A DNA stretch of 64,000 nucleotides from Actinomycetes bacterium. GTDB lineage: Bacteria; Actinomycetota; Acidimicrobiia; Acidimicrobiales; Ilumatobacteraceae. The notes beneath the pieces are model-generated. The model worked only from the letters and a program-made list of their open reading frames with translations. It made no database searches and was not told the DNA's origin. Positions 36,243 to 45,183 of this stretch are shown here, piece after piece (within the stretch, counting starts at the first letter, position 1; each line of letters begins with the position of its first letter). The position numbers and the translations under genes were made by a program. Location of the stretch: assembly GCA_014190235.1 (NCBI GenBank), contig BJGC01000001.1, forward strand, positions 131,527-195,526. Reading direction: 5' to 3'.

Positions 36243-36997
36243 GACTCTGTTTCCCTCAATGCGTGAGATACTTCGAGCGCATGCTGACCAAATGATGGAT
36301 CGAAACGCAGATCTGCTTCGCGTGGATAGCCAAATGGAATCTCAATTGTGCGGCTAATCACGCCGGGACGTGCGGACATGACATGAATTTTGGACGATAG
36401 ATAGACGGCTTCGGTTACGGAATGGGTGACAAAGAGGACACCGAACTGCTGCTGTTCAAAAAGGTTCAGTAATTCATCATTGAGGCGTTGGCGGTTGATC
36501 TCGTCCAGTGCACTAAAGGGTTCATCAAGAAGAAACAAATGGGGGCGCAAGACGAGAGATCGCGCAAGTGAGACGCGCATGCGCATTCCACCTGAAAGTT
36601 GGCGTGGATACTTGTCCTGATGGTCCTGTAATCCGACCAAAGCAATCGCTTCATCGACTCGAGTTTGCATCATGGTGCTGTCTAGTTGTTGCAGTTCAGC
36701 CAAGAGCGCGACATTGGCGCGAACAGATCGCCAGGGCAATAATGTGGGGTCCTGAAACACGTAGCCAATACCCTGAGCGTCAACAGTGCATGTGCCTGTC
36801 GTCGGCGGTTCGAGGTGTGCAGCAATTCTTAAAAGCGTTGACTTACCACATCCAGATGGCCCGACAATCGAGACGATCTCACCTCGCTTGACAGTAAGAC
36901 TCAAATCATTAATAACAGCGGCACCGTCGGCAAAGGTTTTAGAGATGTGCTCTAAAGAGAGGACATTTGTGGGATTATTTGTCATTGTGTTGACCAT
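36239..36997 (-). CDS. ABC transporter ATPase (SsuB/TauB-like)
   Basis: 252-residue ATPase: Walker A VGPSGCGKSTLL, Q-loop GYVFQDPTLLPWRSV, signature QLSGGMRMRVSLARSL, Walker B LFLLDEPFSALDEI, H-loop VTHSVTEAVYL. The RPGVISRTIEIPFGYPR tail is typical of nitrate/sulfonate/taurine importers. Its start overlaps the end of the GDPD gene by 16 bases, implying coupled translation. Confidence 0.92.
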   Translation of the reverse strand: MVNTMTNNPTNVLSLEHISKTFADGAAVINDLSLTVKRGEIVSIVGPSGCGKSTLLRIAAHLEPPTTGTCTVDAQGIGYVFQDPTLLPWRSVRANVALLAELQQLDSTMMQTRVDEAIALVGLQDHQDKYPRQLSGGMRMRVSLARSLVLRPHLFLLDEPFSALDEINRQRLNDELLNLFEQQQFGVLFVTHSVTEAVYLSSKIHVMSARPGVISRTIEIPFGYPREADLRFDPSFGQHALEVSHALRETES

Positions 36998-37743
36998 ATT
37001 CCGCGGGCTGTCATGACATCTTTGAGGGCTCTCGTGTCATCTGTCATGATCCCGTCAACCCCCAGATCAAGCAGACGAGCCATCTCCACTGGGTCGTCAA
37101 TGGTCCACACATGAATCACAATTCCCAAACTGTGGCAAACGTCAATGAAGCGAGACGTCACAATAGGTAACTTCGATTGAGCAACTGGCACCTGTGCAGC
37201 GCATGCGCCATGCGGTTTGGCAACGATTCGATGTGAGAGTGATGCCCCGACCATTCGAGCGACGCCAAGTGGTCCAAGTGATGAGCAGAGATCAGGTCCG
37301 AGCGCAATTCGAAGCTTTTTTAAGCGCGAATCACTAAACGATCCAAGGCATACACGTTCGATTGAATTCGTACGGCGAATAGTTGCTATCAATGGCTCAA
37401 GAGCAGAATCAGTTTTGCAATCAATATTGACGCGTAAAGTAGGCCAACTGCCCAAGATGTCTTCGAGCAGCGGAATCTGTTCGGTTCCTGAAACACGAGC
37501 CTGCGATACGGTTGACCACGGGAGTTGAGCGATTCGACCGGGAGTAGAACAGGTTCGTGAAAGATCATCATCATGGAATGCGACAAGTACACCGTCAGCA
37601 GTTGCGTGCACATCTGTCTCAACGTATGTGTAGCCAAGAGAGACTGCATCTGCAAACGCAGCTAACGTGTTCTCAGGTGCGGCCGATGCTCCGCCACGAT
37701 GAGCGAAAGCGATAGGACCCGTTGTTTCAAGGAAAGGATGCAC
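36982..37743 (-). CDS. Glycerophosphodiester phosphodiesterase
   Basis: 253-residue GDPD (UgpQ-like) enzyme hydrolysing glycerophosphodiesters to glycerol 3-phosphate and an alcohol. IAFAHRGGASAAPENTLAAF carries the catalytic HRG and the E of PENT; VETDVHATADGVLVAFHDDDL has the second His and metal ligands; HVWTIDDPVEMARLLDLGVD closes the barrel. No signal peptide, so it acts in the cytosol. It sits between an acyl-CoA synthetase and an ABC transporter in one operon. Confidence 0.92.
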   Translation of the reverse strand: MHPFLETTGPIAFAHRGGASAAPENTLAAFADAVSLGYTYVETDVHATADGVLVAFHDDDLSRTCSTPGRIAQLPWSTVSQARVSGTEQIPLLEDILGSWPTLRVNIDCKTDSALEPLIATIRRTNSIERVCLGSFSDSRLKKLRIALGPDLCSSLGPLGVARMVGASLSHRIVAKPHGACAAQVPVAQSKLPIVTSRFIDVCHSLGIVIHVWTIDDPVEMARLLDLGVDGIMTDDTRALKDVMTARGIWSTQ

Positions 37744-37758
37744 GCACGCACTGGTTCG

Positions 37759-39312
37759 CTAAATAGAGCGACCAGCAGCCTTCCAGTACTCATCTTTGAG
37801 TAGGCGCTTGTATAACTTGCCCGTTGGATGTCTTGGTAAATCTTTTCGAAAGTCGATTGAACGAGGGCATTTGATGTCGGCTAGTTGACTTCGACAAAAG
37901 ACAATCAGTTCTTGAGAAAGTAATCGAGCCTCTTCTTCGTTGGCGGGCATCGTGACTGGTTGCACGACCCCTTTGACTTCTTCGCCGAAGTCGGCATTAG
38001 GAACACCAAACACGGCAACATCAATGACTTTTGGATGATTGATGAGAATGTTCTCTGATTCTTGAGGATAAATGTTCACACCGCCCGAGATAATCATGAA
38101 CGCTTTTCGATCTGTCAGATACAGAAAATTATCCGCATCCTGGTATCCGATGTCTCCTAAGGTTGACCAGCCTCGACCAAGAGGATCTCGCGATGCTTTG
38201 GTTTTCTCCTTGTCGTTGTGGTACTCAAATATTCCGCCGTTCTCAAAAAAGATTGTTCCGGATTCTCCGTTGGCGACTTCATTGCCCTCGTCATCACAGA
38301 TGTGCACAATTCCTTGTATGGCAGTGCCGACTGTCCCGGGATGAGCAAGCCACTGTTCGCTGTTGCAATAGACAAAACCGTTTCCTTCTGTCCCTGCGTA
38401 GTACTCATGAATCACAGGGCCCCACCATTCGATCATCTTGCGTTTTGTTTCAATGGGGCAGGGTGCTGCGGCATGTACTGCGTGGGTAATCGTCGAGCAG
38501 TCATATTGAGAGCGCACATCGGCTTCTAGTTTGAGCATTCGTATGAACATTGTTGGCACTACCTGAGTTTGTGTGACTTTGTACTTTTGCGTAAGTTGCA
38601 AAAACTCCTCTGCGTCAAAGTTCTCCATGACAATCGTGGTGGCTCCAAGAGTATGAACCGTCATATTAAAACGAAGTGGTGCTGCGTGATACAGAGGTGC
38701 CGGCGACAGATACATCGTGTTTTCATTGAAGCCAAACAACATGACCGTCAACATTCCGAGCCCGACGGATGTGCCAATTGGCGACATCGGCAAAGGCTTA
38801 GCAATTCCCTTTGGCATTCCAGTCGTACCACTTGAATACAGCATGTCTGTGCCGTCCACCATGTCGGTAAGCGGAGTAACGGATGCGGCAGCGATGGTTT
38901 GTTCAAAGGAGTCATAACCGTCAATTGTTCCGTCAAGCATGAGTCGAAGATGAACATCTGGAATTGTGTCAATGATGTCAAGTGCCTGGTCGGCTTTGTA
39001 ATGAGACGTAATAAATGCTTTAGCAGCGCAGTCGTTCAAGATGTACGTGAGTTCGGCACTCGTGAGTCTGCTTGAGCACGCGGTGTAGATAAGTCCCGCG
39101 TAATGACAGCCCCACAATATTTCAAGGTATCGAGCGTGATTTTCTAAACACAACGCAACGTGATCGCCGGGGTTAAGACCTGCGTCGCGCAACACATTGC
39201 TCAGACGGATTGCGGCCTCATCAAGTTGGCGATACGTGATCACTTCTCCGGTTGAGCCCATAATGATGGCGGCCTTGTCAGGGGTGGTGAGAGCGAAGTC
39301 GTGCGGAAACAT
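37759..39312 (-). CDS. AMP-dependent acyl-CoA synthetase/ligase
   Basis: 517-residue member of the ANL superfamily (FadD4/fatty-acid-CoA ligase type). The phosphate loop is MLYSSGTTGMPKGIAKP, followed by IHEYYAGTEGNGF, LGDIGYQDADNFLYLTDRK and the A10 motif PTGKLYKRLL with the catalytic Lys. It activates a carboxylic acid to the acyl-CoA. A TAAGTT hexamer seven bases before the ATG predicts a leaderless mRNA, and this gene would head the operon with GDPD and the NMT1-type transporter, 15 bases upstream of GDPD. Confidence 0.9.
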   Translation of the reverse strand: MFPHDFALTTPDKAAIIMGSTGEVITYRQLDEAAIRLSNVLRDAGLNPGDHVALCLENHARYLEILWGCHYAGLIYTACSSRLTSAELTYILNDCAAKAFITSHYKADQALDIIDTIPDVHLRLMLDGTIDGYDSFEQTIAAASVTPLTDMVDGTDMLYSSGTTGMPKGIAKPLPMSPIGTSVGLGMLTVMLFGFNENTMYLSPAPLYHAAPLRFNMTVHTLGATTIVMENFDAEEFLQLTQKYKVTQTQVVPTMFIRMLKLEADVRSQYDCSTITHAVHAAAPCPIETKRKMIEWWGPVIHEYYAGTEGNGFVYCNSEQWLAHPGTVGTAIQGIVHICDDEGNEVANGESGTIFFENGGIFEYHNDKEKTKASRDPLGRGWSTLGDIGYQDADNFLYLTDRKAFMIISGGVNIYPQESENILINHPKVIDVAVFGVPNADFGEEVKGVVQPVTMPANEEEARLLSQELIVFCRSQLADIKCPRSIDFRKDLPRHPTGKLYKRLLKDEYWKAAGRSI

Positions 39313-39319
39313 AGATATG

Positions 39320-39325
39320 AACTTA
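39320..39325 (-). promoter_or_regulatory. Putative leaderless -10 box of acyl-CoA synthetase operon
   Basis: On the minus strand TAAGTT is followed by seven bases and the ATG at 39312. It is back to back with the box at 39334, with only eight bases between them. Confidence 0.5.
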
Positions 39326-39333
39326 GTAAAAGG

Positions 39334-39339
39334 TACTCT
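39334..39339 (+). promoter_or_regulatory. Putative leaderless -10 box of the SirB1-like gene
   Basis: TACTCT is followed by exactly six bases and GTG 39346. The -35 region of this promoter would fall on the start codon of the divergent acyl-CoA synthetase. Confidence 0.5.
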
Positions 39340-39345
39340 GACTTA

Positions 39346-40041
39346 GTGAACTCAACCCCAAGGGACCATCTTTTTGAGGCATTCAGTGGGTTATTTTTGG
39401 ATGAGCACAATGACCCGGACCTAGAGGAAGTCTTTTCTTTGCTGTGCCAGATTTTTGACCCTGAATGTGATGTGTCGTTTTTGGGCAACGAACTAGATGC
39501 CCTTGCAAAATCCGTCACTAACAAAACTCCACAGGGAATGATTGAGTTTCTCTTTTCTTCGGGACTACTTGTCGGTGATAAATTGCAGTACGACCACCCT
39601 CACAATTCGTTGCCCCACAAAGTGTTGACATCTGGTCGGGGACTCCCGATCACATTGTGTGTGATTGCCATCCTGGTCAGCCGGAGATCCGGGGTCAATC
39701 TGTGGGGTGTGGGATTACCCGGACACTTCGTCCTCGGTGCCAACGTGTCAGACCAGACAGAATACTTCGACCCGTTTAATGGGGGATTACCGCTGACGCA
39801 GGATCAGTGCGTAGCAATTGCGTCGATGTCAGGCGGGATGTCTGGCGATGCAGATGAAATTTTGCAACCAACAACGACAAGAGCTGTGGTAATTCGCACG
39901 CTCAATAACCTGACTCAGTCGTATCGGCGGCGCTCAGACATGGTCGGTCTGCAGGCTGTCGTGGCGCTTCGCCTTGTGGTGCCTGAATTGTGCAGAATCG
40001 ACCAAAAGTCCACTTTTGCCCTGCTTCGTGAATTAAATTAG
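39346..40041 (+). CDS. SirB1/transglutaminase-like protein
   Basis: About 231-residue protein of the SirB1 (transglutaminase-like, TPR-associated) family of unknown function. Seen: FLDEHNDPDLEEVFSLL, an N-terminal helical part, YDHPHNSLPHKVLTSGRGLPITL and LPGHFVLGANVSD with DPFNGG, all family hallmarks. The usual catalytic cysteine of true transglutaminases is not evident at the ITL position, although a Cys follows two residues later (ITLCVIAIL). GTG 39346 is chosen because a longer frame overlaps the divergent gene and because of the hexamer six bases upstream. Confidence 0.75.
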   Translation: MNSTPRDHLFEAFSGLFLDEHNDPDLEEVFSLLCQIFDPECDVSFLGNELDALAKSVTNKTPQGMIEFLFSSGLLVGDKLQYDHPHNSLPHKVLTSGRGLPITLCVIAILVSRRSGVNLWGVGLPGHFVLGANVSDQTEYFDPFNGGLPLTQDQCVAIASMSGGMSGDADEILQPTTTRAVVIRTLNNLTQSYRRRSDMVGLQAVVALRLVVPELCRIDQKSTFALLRELN

Positions 40042-40120
40042 GGCGTGGCTTGTGCACACTTCACTAGCAATTGTTACAGTCGCAATGTCTACAGCAGTAT
40101 TTATAAAATAAGGAACCACC

Positions 40121-41326
40121 ATGGCCGTACTTGAAACGCAACTCACTGTCCAAGAGCAACAAATAATCGATCTCACTGAAGAGCTCTTGAAAGAGTTTCC
40201 TCCTAAAAACACTCCACCCGCAGTGTTTTTGGGCGCTCAATATGACAAGGGACTCGCATGGGTGCATTTTCCTATCGGCTGCGGCGGACTTGGCGTCTCT
40301 CCGAAGTATCAAAAGTTGGTCAACGAGCGAGTATTCGCGCAAGGTGCGCCAAGTGCACAGGCTCGCAATCCAATTGGTCAGGGAATGTGTGGACCTACTG
40401 TCGTCGAATGGGGAAGCGATGCCCAAAAGAAAAGGTATTTACGCCCCCTCTTCACGGGCGAAGAGATTTGGTGTCAACTGTTTTCTGAACCAGGCTCAGG
40501 ATCCGATTTTGCTGGTTTGTCATCAAAAGGCGTTAAAGACGGCGATGAGTGGATAGTAAATGGACAAAAGGTTTGGACAACACTTGCTCATCTCTCGCGC
40601 TTTGGTCTGTTGGTTGTACGCACAGACTCTGAGGCCGTCAAGCATGCGGGTCTCACCGCGTTTGTTGTCGATATGCAGGCACCTGGCGTAGAAGTTCGAC
40701 CATTGCGCCAGATGACCGGTGAGGCTGAATTCAACGAGGTGTATTTTACTGATACACGAATTGCCGAGACAGAAATGTTGGGCAAGCCCGGCGAAGGATG
40801 GCGTGTGTCGCTCACAACATTGATGAACGAACGCGTGTCGATCGGCGGAAGTATTCCCGCTAGAGGTTCAGGTCCAATTGGTCAAGCCGTCAAGGTCTGG
40901 ACCGCAATGGACGAGTCTCAAAAAGATGGTGCAACAAAAGATGAATTGATGAAGCTATGGTCTCGCGCAGAGGTGCTGCGGCTGACGAATATTCGTGCAT
41001 CGCAGAGCAGAAAAATGGGTGTCCCTGGACCGGAGGGTTCAATAGGCAAGATGGCTAGCGCCGATCTCAACAAAGACGTTTTTGAGTTCGTTGTTGACGG
41101 CATGGGTGCAAATGGAATGCTCTACGGAAGTTATGCAATGGTGCGTCCAGAAAGTGCAATGGGATTTGACACTTGGCAGAAAGCATTTCTCCGCGCTCGT
41201 GCTAACAGTATCGAGGGTGGCACAACAGAGGTCATGAAAAACATTCTTGGCGAAAGAGTTCTTGGACTACCCGGCGATGTGCGTGTTGACCGAGACATCG
41301 CGTGGAGCAAAGTACCCCGCAACTGA
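40121..41326 (+). CDS. Acyl-CoA dehydrogenase
   Basis: 401-residue FAD-dependent acyl-CoA dehydrogenase of the actinobacterial FadE type. Seen: WCQLFSEPGSGSDFAGL and VNGQKVWTTLAHLSRFGLLV in the FAD-binding middle domain, and RARANSIEGGTTEVMKNILGERVLGLP at the C-terminus, read here in parts. It oxidises an acyl-CoA to the enoyl-CoA; chain length or steroid specificity is not readable. An AGGA ribosome binding site lies seven bases before the ATG, so this is one of the leadered genes. The 79-base gap upstream is A+T-rich and holds TATAAA/TAAAAT, but no promoter could be assigned with confidence. Confidence 0.9.
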   Translation: MAVLETQLTVQEQQIIDLTEELLKEFPPKNTPPAVFLGAQYDKGLAWVHFPIGCGGLGVSPKYQKLVNERVFAQGAPSAQARNPIGQGMCGPTVVEWGSDAQKKRYLRPLFTGEEIWCQLFSEPGSGSDFAGLSSKGVKDGDEWIVNGQKVWTTLAHLSRFGLLVVRTDSEAVKHAGLTAFVVDMQAPGVEVRPLRQMTGEAEFNEVYFTDTRIAETEMLGKPGEGWRVSLTTLMNERVSIGGSIPARGSGPIGQAVKVWTAMDESQKDGATKDELMKLWSRAEVLRLTNIRASQSRKMGVPGPEGSIGKMASADLNKDVFEFVVDGMGANGMLYGSYAMVRPESAMGFDTWQKAFLRARANSIEGGTTEVMKNILGERVLGLPGDVRVDRDIAWSKVPRN

Positions 41327-41336
41327 GCTGTGCAAT

Positions 41337-42374
41337 TTACGAGAATTGCAAGGTTTCAAGAATTGTGCTGGCAGCAAGAGTGCGGTCTTCAAGATCTGGA
41401 GCGGACAAGAGACCCCCACCGAGTAAAACTGTTGACGCTGCTTCAAAGACGGATTGAAGTTCGCGTATGTTTCGAGGAGGCGGGAAATACTCATCTTCAC
41501 TAGTGACGCGAACTTCTTCCACCCCGTCACGTGGTGCGAGTCTTTTCAAAATGCGATCAATCAGCTCTTCAGGGGCGGACGCACCGGCAGTGACTCCAAC
41601 TACGCCGGTTAAATCGTCCGGAAGTTCGAAGTCATCATTGATTCGTAGAACACGTGAGCACCCCGCCTCGATGCCAAGTTGCTGGAGCGCAACGGTATTG
41701 GAACTATTTGCTGATCCGATAACAACGAGTGCATCACATCGTGGAGCAATTTCCATTAATGCAGATTGCCTATTTGTCGTCGCAAAACATAAATCACTTC
41801 GACCAGGTGTCCAGACGTCTGGAAATCGTTGTTGAACGCTGACGGCAACTTCATGCCATTCTCTGTGTGAGAGGGTGGTTTGAGCGAGGAGTGCAACTGG
41901 CTTAGTAAATGTCGGTAATGCAAGGACCTGATCAACAGACTCGACTCGAGAGATTGAATCGGGAGCGACGGCCATCGTGCCGACTGCTTCTTCGTGACCA
42001 TCGTGGCCGATATAGACAATGTGGTACCCACGATCCGCCCTGGTTTTTACTTCGTGATGAACTTTGGTCACAAGTGGACATACTGCATCAACCACGTAAC
42101 TGCCTCTTTTGCGTGCTGCTGCCACCACCTCCGGAGCAGAACCATGCGCGGACAACATGATGGGTTTGCCGATAGGGACGTCGTTGATGTCATCAACAAA
42201 AATTACGCCTTGCGCTTTGAAGCGATCAACGACAATTTTGTTATGCACTATCTCGTGATAGCAGTAGACAGGAGCATCAAATGACCGCACCATCCAAGCG
42301 AGGGCCTTGATCGCCATCTCTACTCCAGCGCAAAAACCGCGGGGCGACGCTAGAAGAACCTTTTGTACATCCAT
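41337..42374 (-). CDS. ispH: 4-hydroxy-3-methylbut-2-enyl diphosphate reductase
   Basis: Iron-sulfur enzyme of the last MEP-pathway step, giving IPP and DMAPP. All three cluster cysteines are present in ASPRGFCAGV, VVDAVCPLVTKVH and SDLCFATTNRQ. ATG 42374 gives MDVQKVLLASPRGFCAG, the usual N-terminus, with GAGGG seven bases upstream and TATCCT further up (42387-42392). The frame is open further, to 42437 and 42527, but this would overlap the divergent gene. The product feeds polyprenyl phosphate synthesis needed by the glycan genes nearby. Confidence 0.93.
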   Translation of the reverse strand: MDVQKVLLASPRGFCAGVEMAIKALAWMVRSFDAPVYCYHEIVHNKIVVDRFKAQGVIFVDDINDVPIGKPIMLSAHGSAPEVVAAARKRGSYVVDAVCPLVTKVHHEVKTRADRGYHIVYIGHDGHEEAVGTMAVAPDSISRVESVDQVLALPTFTKPVALLAQTTLSHREWHEVAVSVQQRFPDVWTPGRSDLCFATTNRQSALMEIAPRCDALVVIGSANSSNTVALQQLGIEAGCSRVLRINDDFELPDDLTGVVGVTAGASAPEELIDRILKRLAPRDGVEEVRVTSEDEYFPPPRNIRELQSVFEAASTVLLGGGLLSAPDLEDRTLAASTILETLQFS

Positions 42375-42409
42375 ACAACAGCCCTCAGGATACAGACGGC
42401 TCACGGCGA

Positions 42410-42415
42410 TAGCCT
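42410..42415 (+). promoter_or_regulatory. Putative -10 box of the DUF512 gene
   Basis: TAGCCT lies eight bases before GTG 42424, so the transcript would begin at or within two bases of the start codon. It shares a 49-base divergent gap with ispH. Confidence 0.35.
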
Positions 42416-42423
42416 CTATCTGC

Positions 42424-43872
42424 GTGTCAACAATCATCGATTCCCTTCCCGAAATTGCTTCGGTTGCGCCGGGAAGCGCCAGCGCACGCGCTGGAGTGCA
42501 GATCGGTGATCTGATTTGTGCCGTCAACGGAGTATCGCCAAGAGATGTTCTGGAGTGGCAAACTCTGACCGCTCAAAGTGTGGTCGAGTTGGAAATTCTT
42601 CGGGGTCGCCGAGAAACCCGAATTCTCGTGGACGTGGGTCCCGGAGAGCAATTCGGTGCTTCGGTAACCAGTGCGTTATTCGATCGCATCCATACGTGTG
42701 ATAACCACTGCGAATTTTGCTTCATCTACCAACTCCCAAAGGGAATGCGTAAGAGTCTCTATCTCAAAGATGACGATTATCGACTGAGTTTCCTTTACGG
42801 CAATTTCACGACGATGACACGCTTTACTGAGGCCGACTTTGAAAGAGTAGTCGACCAGCGACTCTCACCGCTCTATGTCAGCATTCATGCAACCGAGGCG
42901 TCAAAACGAGCAGAGATGCTTCGTAATCAACGTGGAGGGATGAGTCTGAGATGGATGTCAGAACTCATGAAAAACGATATTGAGATTCGTGGTCAGATTG
43001 TGTTGTGCCCAGGAGTCAATGACGGTGAAGTCCTGGAGAGCACTCTGCTGGATCTGTTAGAGAAATTTGATCGACTTACCGCTATTGCGATCGTGCCTCT
43101 TGGTTTAAGCAAGCACAACACAGAAGCGCGTATGCGAATACAGACTCCAGAAGAAAGCCGAGAAGTCATTGCCCTCGTCGAGCGATGGCAAGATGTCTTC
43201 ATGCGCACACTTGGTCGCCCAACGGTTTATGCTGCCGACGAATTCTATTTGTTGGCGGCTTCAGATCTGCCAAAGGCGCCAATTTACGGTGAGTTCGAAA
43301 TGCTCGAAGACGGTATCGGTATCGGACGTAAATTTATTGATGATTTCTTCGCGCTACCAAAAGACTCAGACGCGCTTGCAGACAGACGGTCTGGAGCAGG
43401 TGGCTTTTTCACATCCGTTGATATTCAAAATCCAACTGCCTATACCGCGCATAATCCTGCCGCCGATACATCGTTACGACCAGTCTCGGTAGAGATCACA
43501 AAACGCCGTCCCATTCGCAACACAACGTCGATTGGCGTGTTGACTGGTACATACGGAGCACAGATCATCACGCCTTTAGTGGCATCACTCGGCGAGCCCC
43601 GCGCGTTTGTGCACGAAGTCAAGAACCTCTTCTTTGGCGGAAACACCGCGGTGTCTGGTCTGATGACAGGCGCAGATATTCTTGCGACGCTTGCGCAACT
43701 GCCCAGTGATCGGTTGTACATGATTCCTGATGTCTGCCTTAATGGCAATCGATTTTTAGATGGCGTGACACTGGACGAAGTAAACAAAGCGTATTGCGTT
43801 GAAGCGATTCCAACGAACGGACTTGCACTTCGCCAAGCCATTGAAGACTTCTCAAAAAGGAGTCCTCAATGA
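42424..43872 (+). CDS. DUF512 family protein with PDZ and radical-SAM-like Cys motif
   Basis: 482-residue protein: an N-terminal PDZ-like domain (PEIASVAPGSASARAGVQIGD, shown in part, about residues 8-70), then CDNHCEFCF, a Cx3Cx2C cluster of radical-SAM type at about residue 100, and the C-terminal DUF512 domain (TGTYGAQIITPLV; VKNLFFGGNTAVSGLMTG; DRLYMIPDVCLNG). The function is unknown. In many Gram-positive genomes it is adjacent to der, as here: its stop overlaps the der ATG by four bases, hinting at a ribosome or GTPase-linked role. GTG start is chosen because upstream codons are antisense to ispH. Confidence 0.85.
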   Translation: MSTIIDSLPEIASVAPGSASARAGVQIGDLICAVNGVSPRDVLEWQTLTAQSVVELEILRGRRETRILVDVGPGEQFGASVTSALFDRIHTCDNHCEFCFIYQLPKGMRKSLYLKDDDYRLSFLYGNFTTMTRFTEADFERVVDQRLSPLYVSIHATEASKRAEMLRNQRGGMSLRWMSELMKNDIEIRGQIVLCPGVNDGEVLESTLLDLLEKFDRLTAIAIVPLGLSKHNTEARMRIQTPEESREVIALVERWQDVFMRTLGRPTVYAADEFYLLAASDLPKAPIYGEFEMLEDGIGIGRKFIDDFFALPKDSDALADRRSGAGGFFTSVDIQNPTAYTAHNPAADTSLRPVSVEITKRRPIRNTTSIGVLTGTYGAQIITPLVASLGEPRAFVHEVKNLFFGGNTAVSGLMTGADILATLAQLPSDRLYMIPDVCLNGNRFLDGVTLDEVNKAYCVEAIPTNGLALRQAIEDFSKRSPQ

Positions 43873-45182
43873 AAGATCCAATGGTGGTCATAGTTGGGCG
43901 ACCAAATGTCGGCAAAAGTACATGGTTCAACAGAGTTGTGGGCGAGCAAGCCGCAATTGTTGAGGATAAACCTGGCATTACGCGCGATCGCTTTGTTCGA
44001 TCGGCGTCATGGTTAGGCATCGAGTTTCAACTCGTCGACACGGGTGGCTGGTTGCCGGGTGGGTCAGAACTTGAAGAGAAAATAAGTCGACAAGTCGAGG
44101 TCGCGGTACGTGAAGCAGACCTAGTGATATTTATGGTCGACGCATCGGTCGGAGTGACAGATGCGGACGAACGTATTGCTTCTTGGTTACGTAGATCTGG
44201 AGTGACTGTTGTTGTGGCTGCCAACAAGGCAGACAACGAGCGTCGCGAACTTGATCGATGGGGCTTTTTATCACTAGGACTCGGCGAGCCATATCCGGTC
44301 TCTGCGCTGCATGGGCGTCGGTCAGGTGACTTCTTGGATGAAATCGTGGCACGCCTACCGCCACCCCAAGAAGAGCTAGACACCGAAACACAAGTTCTGC
44401 CGACCGACGGAGTTCCGCGAGTGGCTTTGGTCGGCCGACCCAATGTTGGCAAAAGCACACTGTTTAATCGTCTTGTCGGTGAGGATCGCGCTGTCGTTCA
44501 TGACATGCCAGGCACTACCCGCGATGCAATTGACACAATGGTCGAAACTGACGAGGGTCCACTGATCTTTATCGACACAGCGGGCATGCGTCGTCGGAGC
44601 CGAATCGACAACTCTGCGGAGTATTACTCACTTGTCCGTGCACTACAAGCAATTGATGGCGCAGATATCGCGATGCTCATCATTGATGCTCAAGAAAATG
44701 TCACCAGTCAAGACCAACGTCTTGCAGAACGTATTGATGCAGCAGGTTGCCCTATTTTGATCGTTTTGAATAAGTGGGAACTGCTTGACGCAGAAGCAAA
44801 GAAATACGTCGAGTCCGAAGTGTCACGGAAACTCTATTTTCTGGGAGAGTCACCGGTAATAAAGATCAGTGCACTTACAGGTAAGGGTGTTCACAAACTA
44901 CGTCCTGTACTGCAAGAAACTATCGAGCAGTATCACCGCAGGGTTCCCACACGAGATGTCAATCGAATCATCGCGGAGGCACAGCAAAAGGCACCCGCTG
45001 GTGGTGGTGCAAAAGTCATGTACGCCGTACAAGGCGCAAGTGATCCGCCAACGTTCACACTCTTTGTAAACCGAGAACTCCCAGCAACGTACTTGCGATA
45101 CCTAGAACGCAGTATCAGAGAAGGTTTTGACTTTGGATCCGTTCCAATAAAATTAAGAATACGAAATCGTTCGGATCGCTGA
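43869..45182 (+). CDS. der: Ribosome-biogenesis GTPase Der (EngA)
   Basis: 437-residue GTPase for 50S subunit assembly, with two tandem G domains: G1 VGRPNVGKSTWFNR and later VGRPNVGKSTLFNR, switch motifs DKPGITRD and DMPGTTRD, G3 DTGGW and DTAGM, G4 ANKAD and LNKWE. A C-terminal KH-like domain ends in FDFGSVPIKLRIRNRS. ATGA overlap with the upstream gene. A small zinc-ribbon membrane protein follows one base after the stop. Confidence 0.96.
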   Translation: MKDPMVVIVGRPNVGKSTWFNRVVGEQAAIVEDKPGITRDRFVRSASWLGIEFQLVDTGGWLPGGSELEEKISRQVEVAVREADLVIFMVDASVGVTDADERIASWLRRSGVTVVVAANKADNERRELDRWGFLSLGLGEPYPVSALHGRRSGDFLDEIVARLPPPQEELDTETQVLPTDGVPRVALVGRPNVGKSTLFNRLVGEDRAVVHDMPGTTRDAIDTMVETDEGPLIFIDTAGMRRRSRIDNSAEYYSLVRALQAIDGADIAMLIIDAQENVTSQDQRLAERIDAAGCPILIVLNKWELLDAEAKKYVESEVSRKLYFLGESPVIKISALTGKGVHKLRPVLQETIEQYHRRVPTRDVNRIIAEAQQKAPAGGGAKVMYAVQGASDPPTFTLFVNRELPATYLRYLERSIREGFDFGSVPIKLRIRNRSDR

Positions 45183-45183
45183 C

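Noticed and set aside
40099-40109. TATAAA/TAAAAT before the acyl-CoA dehydrogenase as a leaderless box
   Set aside because: It is 11 or more bases from the ATG and is followed by a proper AGGA ribosome binding site; no -35 at a fitting distance.
42375-42527. Longer ispH start
   Set aside because: It would overlap the divergent DUF512 gene start and adds residues before the invariant ASPRGFCAG region.
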